NCBI GenBank assembly: GCA_027622355.1
Contig: JAQBZT010000118.1
Span: 1 to 8,268 of the forward strand
From: a bacterium
GTDB taxonomy: Bacteria > UBA8248
Direction: 5' to 3'
DNA: 8,268 bases
Under the pieces are notes generated by a model. The model was not told the origin of the DNA. It saw nothing but the letters and a program-made list of their open reading frames with translations, and did not search any database. The stretch's first letter is position 1. Each line of letters opens with the position of its first letter. The translations under genes and the position numbers were made by a program. Below are positions 1 through 6,338 of the stretch, one piece after another.

Positions 1-85
1 GCCGGCGGCGGAGGAGATACAAGTGAATCCGCGTGCGCGGAGCGCCCGCCTGCGCGCGGCGGAAAAGCTGGAAGCGGTAGCGTGA
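1..85 (+). CDS. rsmH: RsmH (MraW) 16S rRNA methyltransferase, 3' end only
   Basis: Partial gene: only the last 27 codons are present, read from base 2 to the TGA at 83-85. The visible tail contains NPRARSARLRAAEKL, which matches the conserved C-terminal signature of RsmH (typically NPRSRSAKLRVAEK). RsmH is the SAM-dependent methyltransferase that N4-methylates C1402 of 16S rRNA (family knowledge); its catalytic part lies upstream, outside the window. It is the usual gene just before ftsL in dcw clusters, which supports the call. Its stop overlaps the GTG start of ftsL in a GTGA arrangement, suggesting translational coupling. The main uncertainty is the short length; signature plus position make the assignment fairly secure. 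Confidence 0.88.
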   Translation, partial: PAAEEIQVNPRARSARLRAAEKLEAVA

Positions 86-444
86 GAGCCGGGATGGAGG
101 CGTACCGCGCCCGGATGCGCAAGTGGGTGACGATTCGGCGCAAATGGGAGCGCCTTCCGTCCCCCGCCTGGGCTGCGGGCTGCATTCTGCTGGTGGCCGT
201 GAGCGCGCTCTTTGTGGTCTGGCCGCATCTGGAGATTGTGAAGCTGGGCTACCGCTTGACGCGGCTGGAGACCGAGCGGGCGCGCCTTCTGGAAGCTCAG
301 CGCATCTTGCGGGTGGAGGCCGCCACCCTCCGGCAGCTCGGCCGCATCGAAGCCATCTCGCGCGGGCGGCTGGGGATGGTGTTCCCCCGGCCGGAGCAGG
401 TGATTTACGTGAAAATCATTCCCGGGAGCCTCGGCGACCGGTAA
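82..444 (+). CDS. ftsL: Cell division protein FtsL
   Basis: A 120-residue bitopic membrane protein. It has a basic cytoplasmic N-terminus (residues 1-29, rich in Arg/Lys), one membrane segment at about 30-47 (AAGCILLVAVSALFVVW), then a Leu/Glu/Arg-rich stretch at about 51-90 that looks like a coiled coil, and an ending RLGMVFPRPEQVIYV (about 96-110) of the kind seen at the end of FtsL-family proteins. FtsL forms the FtsQLB complex through its periplasmic coiled coil and activates septal FtsW-FtsI (family knowledge). Sequence conservation in this family is poor, so the call rests on topology, size, the C-terminal motif and position between rsmH and ftsI. The GTG start at 82 is preferred over ATG 94 because GGAAG at 70-74 lies 7 bases upstream and GTG overlaps the rsmH stop. 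Confidence 0.9.
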   Translation: MRAGMEAYRARMRKWVTIRRKWERLPSPAWAAGCILLVAVSALFVVWPHLEIVKLGYRLTRLETERARLLEAQRILRVEAATLRQLGRIEAISRGRLGMVFPRPEQVIYVKIIPGSLGDR

Positions 445-494
445 CACATTTGCATTCCGTCCTTTTCCTACCGCCCAGGCAGGAAGCGGGTTCC
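445..494 (+). other. ftsL-ftsI intergenic spacer with the ftsI ribosome binding site
   Basis: This 50-base gap is the only true intergenic space in the window. It is pyrimidine-rich in its middle (CCTTTTCCTACC at 461-472). I see no paired -35/-10 hexamers and no strong terminator hairpin. AGGAAG at 481-486 is a plausible Shine-Dalgarno sequence 8 bases before the ATG at 495. TTCCT at 465-469 is the exact reverse complement of AGGAA at 481-485, with an 11-base loop, so a weak hairpin could cover this site; that is inference only. Confidence 0.6.
481..486 (+). promoter_or_regulatory. Ribosome binding site of ftsI
   Basis: AGGAAG with 8 bases to the ATG at 495. It decides the ftsI start against longer readings of the same open frame that extend back over ftsL. 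Confidence 0.7.
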
Positions 495-2342
495 ATGCCG
501 AAGGGTTATCAGCGGCGCCTGCTCGCGTGCGGAATTCTGGCCGGTCTCGGCTTTGTGGCGCTTGCCGCGAAGTTGGTGACGATCCAGATTCGCGACCGGG
601 CGCGTCTTGTGGCCTACGCCGAGCGTCAGCTGCAGCGCACCCTCGTCCGGCGTGCGCGCCGAGGGGAGATTTTCGATTTGCACGGCCGCCCGCTGGCCGT
701 GAGCGTTGACGCGCCGTCGCTCTTTGCCAATCCGCGCGAGATCGAAGATTCGCAGGCGGCTGCCCGCGATCTGGAAAAGATTCTGGGCGTGAGCCGCAGC
801 CAGCTCCGCAAGAAGTTGCGGCGCGGGGGCAGCTATGTCTGGCTTCGCCGGAAGCTGACGCCCGCCGAGAAAAACCAGGTGGAGAAGCTGAACCTCAAGG
901 GGCTGGGCTTCGTGACCGAGAGCCAGCGGTTTTATCCCAAGCGCGAGCTGGCCTCCTCGCTCCTGGGCTTCGTCGGGATGGACAATCGCGGTCTCGCGGG
1001 GATGGAGTTGGCCCTCGAGAGCCGCATCGGCGGCCGGGCCGGGCGGGTGCGAATCGAGCGCGACGCCCGCGGCCGATCGGTGCACCCCGAGGCGGTTCCG
1101 CTGCGCGCTCCCCGCGATGGGCGGAATGTCCGCCTCACGGTGGACGAGGTGCTTCAGTACATCGTCGAGAAGGAACTCATCGATCAGCTTCGCCGCACCG
1201 GTGCGCGCCACGCCATCGGCATCATGGTGGAGCCCGCCACCGGCCGCATTCTCGCGATGGCGACCGTGCCGGGGTTCAACCCGAACATTTATGGGAACTT
1301 TCCCGCCGCCCAGTGGCGGCAGCGGGCGGTGCAGGACATCTACGAGCCCGGCTCCACCTTCAAGCTGGTGACGGCGGCCGCCTATCTTGAGGCGGGCGGT
1401 GATTTGCAGAAGCGCTTTTTCGCGGAAAACGGACTCTACCGGACCGGCATCGGCAGCTACGCGCTCCGCGACCACAAGAAACACGGCTGGCTTACGGCGG
1501 AGGAGGCCGTCGTGGTTTCCTCCAACATCGGCCTCTACAAGATGGCGATGGAGATCGGCCCGGCTCCCCTCTATGCGATGGCGCGCCGGTTCGGCTTCGG
1601 CACATCCAACCATTCGGGTTTTCCGGGCGAGGAGAGGGGCATCCTCCGCCCCCCGCGGAGATGGTCGCGCACCTCGCTGGCGGCGGTGTCCATCGGTCAA
1701 GAGGTGGGCGCCACCCCGCTGCAGATGGTGATGGTGGCCGCCACGATTGCGAATGGTGGCGTTTATCAGCCGCCCCGCATCGTCGAGTCGATCGGGCGCG
1801 GCGACCGGATTGCCAGCGGACTCGAGCCCCGCCCCGGCCGGCGCGTGATCTCCGCCCAGACGGCCCGTCGGCTGGCCGCCATCATGCAGCGGGTGGTGGA
1901 GGAGGGAACCGGCCGTCAGGCGGCGGTTCCCGGATACGAAGCGGCCGGGAAGACGGGGACGGCGCAGAAGCTCGATCCGCAGACGAGAACGTATAGCCAG
2001 GACAAATACGTCCTGTCCTTTCTGGGCTTTATTCCTTTCGATAACCCCCGGATCGCACTTCTCGTGGTGATGGACGAGGGCAAGGGACCGGGGGGCGCCT
2101 GGGGCGGCACGGTGGCCGCGCCGGTGTGGCGGCGGATCGCCTGGCAGACGATGCGGTATCTGCGCGTCCCGCCCCGCGGGGCGCAGCAGTGGACGGTGGC
2201 GGGGCGCATTGCGGGCGGGGATGCGAAATCCGCCGGCCCGAATCCCTCTTTTGGAGAACATGTCGTTCGGCTGGCCTCGGCGGTTCGCGAGGCCCTTCAC
2301 CGGGGAGTCCCTCGCGCAACGCGCAAGGAGGAGGGGCGTTGA
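495..2342 (+). CDS. ftsI: Septal peptidoglycan D,D-transpeptidase FtsI (PBP3)
   Basis: Class B penicillin-binding protein of 615 residues that crosslinks septal peptidoglycan with FtsW. A basic N-terminus precedes one membrane anchor at about residues 8-30. The pedestal domain opens with R56-G-E-I-F-D61, the family's RGxIxD motif. The transpeptidase domain has all three catalytic motifs: S287-T-F-K290 (nucleophile serine), S342-S-N344 (SxN) and K486-T-G-T489. Size fits the family (E. coli FtsI is 588). After about residue 558 comes a roughly 57-residue Gly/Ala/Arg-rich tail with no recognisable PASTA domain. The ATG at 495 is chosen because AGGAAG lies 8 bases before it and the membrane anchor follows at once; the frame stays open upstream to about 123 only because it runs across ftsL. 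The stop overlaps the murE start. Confidence 0.97.
   Translation: MPKGYQRRLLACGILAGLGFVALAAKLVTIQIRDRARLVAYAERQLQRTLVRRARRGEIFDLHGRPLAVSVDAPSLFANPREIEDSQAAARDLEKILGVSRSQLRKKLRRGGSYVWLRRKLTPAEKNQVEKLNLKGLGFVTESQRFYPKRELASSLLGFVGMDNRGLAGMELALESRIGGRAGRVRIERDARGRSVHPEAVPLRAPRDGRNVRLTVDEVLQYIVEKELIDQLRRTGARHAIGIMVEPATGRILAMATVPGFNPNIYGNFPAAQWRQRAVQDIYEPGSTFKLVTAAAYLEAGGDLQKRFFAENGLYRTGIGSYALRDHKKHGWLTAEEAVVVSSNIGLYKMAMEIGPAPLYAMARRFGFGTSNHSGFPGEERGILRPPRRWSRTSLAAVSIGQEVGATPLQMVMVAATIANGGVYQPPRIVESIGRGDRIASGLEPRPGRRVISAQTARRLAAIMQRVVEEGTGRQAAVPGYEAAGKTGTAQKLDPQTRTYSQDKYVLSFLGFIPFDNPRIALLVVMDEGKGPGGAWGGTVAAPVWRRIAWQTMRYLRVPPRGAQQWTVAGRIAGGDAKSAGPNPSFGEHVVRLASAVREALHRGVPRATRKEEGR
2325..2331 (+). promoter_or_regulatory. 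Ribosome binding site of murE (supports a TTG start)
   Basis: AAGGAGG, a near-perfect anti-16S match, sits inside the last codons of ftsI and 7 bases before the TTG at 2339. The in-frame ATG codons at 2354 and 2357 would be over 20 bases away, so TTG is the better start. The purine run continues to 2336, so the exact register is uncertain. Confidence 0.75.
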
Positions 2343-3844
2343 GTGCAACGGCGATGATGGAAAGCGTCCGGCAGTTTGAAGAGCTCATCCGAGAGGTGCC
2401 GGAGGTGTCCGCGCGCTCGGGCGGCGGCGCCGAGGTGTCGGGCATTGCCTACGACTCGCGCCGCGTCAAGCCGGGCGATCTCTTCGTCGCCATCCGCGGC
2501 TTCGAGTCAGACGGACACGATTATGTGCAGGCCGCGCTCTCTGCCGGAGCGGCCGCCCTGGTCCTCGAGCGGGAGGTGCCGGGCGTTCCCGGGAAAGTCC
2601 CGCGGGCGGTGACGGCATCGGGGCGCAAGGCACTGGCCGCACTGGCGGATGCGTTTTACGGCCATCCCTCGGGTGAACTCGCCCTTGTCGGCGTGACCGG
2701 CACCAACGGAAAGACGACGGCGGCGTTTCTCATCGAGACGATTTTGCGGAACGCGGGGCGCCGGACCGGGCTCATGGGCACCATCCACTACCGCATCGGG
2801 GATCGGGTGTTCGAGGGGCCGCGGACGACGCCCGAGGCGCCCGACCTTCAGGGCTACTTGCGCGAGATGGCCGAAGGCGGCACGACCCACGCCGTCATGG
2901 AGGTGTCGAGCCACGCCATCGCGCTCGATCGGGTGAGCGGCTGCGCGTTCGCGGCGGCGGTCTTCACCAACCTGACCCAGGATCATCTCGATTTCCACGG
3001 CGACATCGAAAGTTACTTCCGGGAAAAACTCCGACTCTTCACCGAGTGGTCACCGGGCACCGCTGTCGTGAACCTGGACGATCCCTACGGGGTGCGCATC
3101 TCGGCGGAGACGAAGAGCACGCTCATGACCTACGGAACCGGTGGGAGCGGCGATGTCCGCGCGGAAGAACTCGCTGTCTCCCCGGAGGGAATGGTGTTCT
3201 CCCTTGTGCATCCGGGGGGGCGGGTTCCGATCCGGACGGGCCTCATCGGCCGCCACAACGTACAGAACATTTTGGCGGCGGGCGCGGCCTGTCTCGCGCT
3301 GGGCCTTTCGGCGGCAGAGGTGGCCGAGGGGGTGCGGGCGCTTCCGAACGTGCCGGGCCGCTTCGAGAGAGTGGACGCGGGCCAGCCCTTCCTTGTCGTG
3401 GTGGATTACGCCCACACCGAGGATGCCCTGGCCCGGGTGCTGGAGTTCGCCCGGCCGCTGACGAAAGGGCGCGTCCTCACCCTGATGGGCTGCGGCGGCG
3501 ATCGCGATCGGAGCAAGCGCCCGCTCATGGCGGCGGCGGCGCTCCGGGGGAGCGATTTCGTCTACATGACTTCGGACAACCCGCGGACGGAGGACCCGGA
3601 GGCGATCCTCCGGGAGGTGGAAGCGGGCGCCCGGCAGGTGGTGGACGGCACGGCGCGCTGCCGATCGGTCGTGGATCGGCGCGAGGCCATCGGGGCCATT
3701 CTTGCGGACGCTGAGCCGGGCGATGTGGTGATCATCGCGGGCAAGGGGCACGAGAGCTATCAGATCGTGGGCCGGGAGCGGCGTCCGTTCGACGACCGCG
3801 AGGAAGCGCGGGCGGCGCTCCGGCGCATGGGGTTCGGAAGGTGA
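2339..3844 (+). CDS. murE: UDP-MurNAc-L-Ala-D-Glu:meso-DAP ligase MurE
   Basis: Cytoplasmic ATP-dependent Mur ligase of 501 residues that adds the third stem-peptide residue. The N-terminal uridine-binding domain is about 1-110. The central ATPase domain carries G121-T-N-G-K-T-T127 (P-loop), the T163-T164-P substrate-binding pair, the NLTQDHLDFHG stretch and K230 in YFREKLRLF, the likely carbamylated lysine. The C-terminal domain has D413-N-P-R416 plus G468 and E472 in GKGHESYQ. In the family, DNPR with these two residues marks meso-diaminopimelate rather than lysine specificity. One departure: YAHTEDAL replaces the usual YAHTPDAL. The start is TTG at 2339, overlapping the ftsI stop as TTGA, supported by AAGGAGG at 2325-2331; ATG 2354 is the alternative. 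The stop overlaps possible murF starts. Confidence 0.97.
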   Translation: MSATAMMESVRQFEELIREVPEVSARSGGGAEVSGIAYDSRRVKPGDLFVAIRGFESDGHDYVQAALSAGAAALVLEREVPGVPGKVPRAVTASGRKALAALADAFYGHPSGELALVGVTGTNGKTTAAFLIETILRNAGRRTGLMGTIHYRIGDRVFEGPRTTPEAPDLQGYLREMAEGGTTHAVMEVSSHAIALDRVSGCAFAAAVFTNLTQDHLDFHGDIESYFREKLRLFTEWSPGTAVVNLDDPYGVRISAETKSTLMTYGTGGSGDVRAEELAVSPEGMVFSLVHPGGRVPIRTGLIGRHNVQNILAAGAACLALGLSAAEVAEGVRALPNVPGRFERVDAGQPFLVVVDYAHTEDALARVLEFARPLTKGRVLTLMGCGGDRDRSKRPLMAAAALRGSDFVYMTSDNPRTEDPEAILREVEAGARQVVDGTARCRSVVDRREAIGAILADAEPGDVVIIAGKGHESYQIVGRERRPFDDREEARAALRRMGFGR

Positions 3845-5253
3845 TGGGTGTGTCTGCGGCGGCCATGTTTGCGGCGCGGGAAATTGCCGAGGCGACCGGG
3901 GGAGAGCTTCTCTGGGGCGCGGGAGAAACGATGGCGGCGGGCGTGAGCACGGATACGCGGCGGCTCGAGGTGGAGGCGCTTTTCGTTCCGCTGGGCGGCC
4001 CGAACTTCGACGGTCACGATTTTCTTGAGGCGGCGATGGACAAGGGCGCGGCAGGGGTGCTCATCGAAAAAGGCCGGGCGGTGGCCCGCCGGGATGGCCT
4101 CTTCGCCATCGCGGTGGCGGATACCTTGACGGCTCTCGGGGATCTCGCCCGCTGGCATCGGCGGCGCCGTGACGTCCGGGTGGTGGCGGTGACCGGGAGC
4201 AACGGCAAGACCACGACGAAGGAGATGGCGGCGGCCATTCTGGAAGAGGGAGGCGCGACGCTGAAAAGCGAGGGAAATCTCAACAACCTGGTGGGGCTGC
4301 CCCATCAGGTGCTGCGCCTCGAGGCCGATCATGCGCGGGCGGTATTCGAGATGGGGATGAACCGGCCGGGCGAGATCAGGCGGCTGGCGGAGATTGCCAT
4401 GCCCGAGGTCGCCCTCATCACGAATGTGGCCCCGGCCCATCTCGAGGGGCTCGGCTCGATCGAGGCGGTGCGCGATGCCAAGGGTGAGCTTCTCGAGGTG
4501 ATGGGCGTGGAGGGGCGGGCCGTCCTGAGTGCCGATGACGGGCAAAGCCGCATTCTGGCAGAGCGGTTTGAGCGTGCGGGCGGGCATGTCGTGCGGTTTG
4601 GCTTCTCGGAGGACGCCGATGTGCGCGCCGAGGATGTCCGCGCCGAGAAGCGGGCGGGGATGCGTTTCACCCTCTTGCGGGATGGCGGGAGCGCCGAGGT
4701 GCGGATTTCCGCCCTGGGCCGGCACAACGTGCGCAACGCCCTGGCGGCCGCGGCGGCGGCTTCGCTCCTGGGCAGCACGATGGCGGAAATCCGGGCGGGG
4801 CTGGAGCGGGCGGCCCTTCCGGCGATGCGGCTTTCCGCCTCGGAGATTCCCGGGCGGCCCGGCTGTTTCCTGCTCAACGATGCCTACAACGCAAATCCGG
4901 CCTCCCTTTCGGAGGCGCTTGAGACGGGCGCTTCCCTGAAGGGGGCGGGGCGGCTCTTCGCCCTGCTCGGGGACATGAAGGAGATGGGCGAATTTTCCGC
5001 CGCGGTGCATGCCGCGGCGGGGAGACAGGTGGCCGGGCAGGCCGATTACTTCGCGGCCGTGGGTCCCGAGATGGCGCAGGCGGCCGAGAGCGCCCGTGCG
5101 GCGGGGATGCCGCCCGATCGGGTGCGGCATTTCGATGCGCCGCGGGCGGCGGCGGCCTGGGTGGCGGGGCATTTGCGGGCGGGCGATTGCATCCTCCTGA
5201 AAGGCTCCCGCTCGATGGAAATGGAAAGCGCCGAAGAGGAGCTGCGCGGCTGA
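3844..5253 (+). CDS. murF: UDP-MurNAc-tripeptide:D-Ala-D-Ala ligase MurF
   Basis: Cytoplasmic Mur ligase of about 469 residues that adds D-Ala-D-Ala, finishing the UDP-MurNAc-pentapeptide. Numbered from ATG 3844: the N-terminal domain contains EIAEATGGEL near residue 20; the P-loop is G118-S-N-G-K-T-T124; then NLNNLVGLPHQVL, E169-M-G-M-N173, NVAPAHLEGLGS, and D211-A-K213-G-E, where K213 is the likely carbamylated lysine. The C-terminal domain has N345-D-A-Y-N-A-N-P352 and LGDMKEMGE. The P-loop serine (GSNGKTT) and the NDAYNANP motif separate it from MurE and MurD. The start is uncertain: GTG 3841 (GTGA overlap with the murE stop), ATG 3844 (one-base overlap) or GTG 3850 (in spacing range of AGGTGA at 3839-3844) are all in frame. 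The stop shares one base with the mraY ATG. Confidence 0.96.
   Translation: MGVSAAAMFAAREIAEATGGELLWGAGETMAAGVSTDTRRLEVEALFVPLGGPNFDGHDFLEAAMDKGAAGVLIEKGRAVARRDGLFAIAVADTLTALGDLARWHRRRRDVRVVAVTGSNGKTTTKEMAAAILEEGGATLKSEGNLNNLVGLPHQVLRLEADHARAVFEMGMNRPGEIRRLAEIAMPEVALITNVAPAHLEGLGSIEAVRDAKGELLEVMGVEGRAVLSADDGQSRILAERFERAGGHVVRFGFSEDADVRAEDVRAEKRAGMRFTLLRDGGSAEVRISALGRHNVRNALAAAAAASLLGSTMAEIRAGLERAALPAMRLSASEIPGRPGCFLLNDAYNANPASLSEALETGASLKGAGRLFALLGDMKEMGEFSAAVHAAAGRQVAGQADYFAAVGPEMAQAAESARAAGMPPDRVRHFDAPRAAAAWVAGHLRAGDCILLKGSRSMEMESAEEELRG
5236..5241 (+). promoter_or_regulatory. Probable ribosome binding site of mraY
   Basis: GAGGAG within the last codons of murF, 11 bases before the mraY ATG at 5253. 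The spacing is at the long end. Coupling by the TGATG stop-start overlap may also drive initiation. Confidence 0.5.
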
Positions 5254-6338
5254 TGCTCTACCATTTGCTGACATCCCTGGCGGGTTCGCTCTCGGCGCTG
5301 AACGTTTTCCGGTTCATCACCTTCCGCACGGCGATCTCCACCCTGACCGCGCTTGTGATGAGTTTGGTTCTCGGGCCCGTCCTGATCCGGATTCTCCAGA
5401 AACGGCAGATCGGCGAGATCATCCGGGTGGATGGCCCGAAGAGCCACCACTCCAAGCGGGACACCCCGACCATGGGCGGGCTGTTGATCCTGTTCGCGGT
5501 CCTCGTGCCGGTTTTGCTTTGGAACGATCTGACCAACGGGTTTGTCTGGCTCTCGGTGTTCATCATCGTGGGGTTCGGCGCGTTGGGCTTCCTGGACGAT
5601 TACATCAAGGTCATCCTGAAGAAGAAAAGCGGCGTGACGGTTGGAAAAAAATTCCTCCTGCAGTTCGTCATCGGGCTGGCGGCGGGGTACGCCCTTTACA
5701 GTGGCATGGTCTCTTCCGCATTCGAGCCCGTCGTGATGTTCCCCTTCTTCAAGAATCTCCACCCGAATATCGGCGTCTGGTTCATTCCCTATGCCGCTAT
5801 CGTGATCGTGGCGACGAGTAACGCGGTGAATCTGACGGACGGGCTCGACGGACTCGCCATCGGTCCGCTGATGATCGCGGTGGGCGCCTATCTGGTGTTC
5901 AGCTATGTGGCCGGCCACGCCGTGATCTCGAAGTATCTGCTCGTGCTGCACGTGACGGGCGCGGGCGAGTTGGCGATTTTGTGCGGCGCGATATTCGGCG
6001 CGGGTCTCGGCTTTCTCTGGTTCAACGCCTATCCCGCGCAGGTGTTCATGGGGGACGTGGGCGCGCTTCCGCTCGGCGCAGTGCTGGGAACGATCGCGCT
6101 GAGCATCAAGCAGGAGTTGCTCCTCTTCCTGGTGGGCGGGCTGTTCGTGATTGAGGCGCTCTCGGTCATTTTGCAGGTGGGCTCCTTCAAGATGCGGAAG
6201 AAGCGGATCTTCCACATGGCGCCGCTGCACCATCACTTCGAGGAACTCGGCTGGCAAGAGCCGAAGGTAACGGTGCGCTTCTGGATTATCGCCATTGTAC
6301 TCGCCCTTTTGAGCCTCAGCACACTGAAGTTGAGATGA
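5253..6338 (+). CDS. mraY: Phospho-MurNAc-pentapeptide translocase MraY
   Basis: Polytopic inner-membrane enzyme of 361 residues (E. coli MraY is 360) that transfers phospho-MurNAc-pentapeptide from UDP to undecaprenyl phosphate, making lipid I. The sequence is largely hydrophobic and consistent with the family's ten membrane segments. Diagnostic motifs are HHSKRDTPTMGG, D115-D116-Y117, the N190-A-V-N-L-T-D-G-L-D-G200 stretch with D196 and D199, FMGDVG with D268, and H326-H-H328 in APLHHHFE, the cytoplasmic active-site set. The C-terminal KVTVRFWI is also typical. The ATG at 5253 shares one base with the murF TGA and gives the family's exact length; the frame is open upstream to 5187 but those 22 residues are antiphase murF sequence. 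The stop overlaps the murD ATG as ATGA. Confidence 0.98.
   Translation: MLYHLLTSLAGSLSALNVFRFITFRTAISTLTALVMSLVLGPVLIRILQKRQIGEIIRVDGPKSHHSKRDTPTMGGLLILFAVLVPVLLWNDLTNGFVWLSVFIIVGFGALGFLDDYIKVILKKKSGVTVGKKFLLQFVIGLAAGYALYSGMVSSAFEPVVMFPFFKNLHPNIGVWFIPYAAIVIVATSNAVNLTDGLDGLAIGPLMIAVGAYLVFSYVAGHAVISKYLLVLHVTGAGELAILCGAIFGAGLGFLWFNAYPAQVFMGDVGALPLGAVLGTIALSIKQELLLFLVGGLFVIEALSVILQVGSFKMRKKRIFHMAPLHHHFEELGWQEPKVTVRFWIIAIVLALLSLSTLKLR

Noticed and set aside
123..494. In-frame extension of ftsI back to 123
   Set aside because: The extra 124 codons run out of phase across ftsL and give a low-complexity Gly/Ala/Arg product; the ATG at 495 has a good SD and is followed directly by the membrane anchor.
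2126..2338. In-frame extension of murE upstream into ftsI
   Set aside because: The extension is out-of-phase ftsI sequence with no Mur ligase similarity; TTG 2339 has a strong SD and yields a family-typical length.
468..2348. 626-codon open frame on the - strand opposite ftsI
   Set aside because: It lies almost exactly over ftsI, has no recognisable motifs, and its product is rich in Arg/His/Pro/Gly, as expected from the complement of a GC-rich gene with strong third-position bias. ftsI has all its catalytic motifs on the + strand.
3760..5274. 504-codon open frame on the - strand opposite murF
   Set aside because: Shadow of murF in GC-rich DNA: Arg/His/Pro-rich, no domain signature, while the + strand encodes complete Mur ligase motifs.
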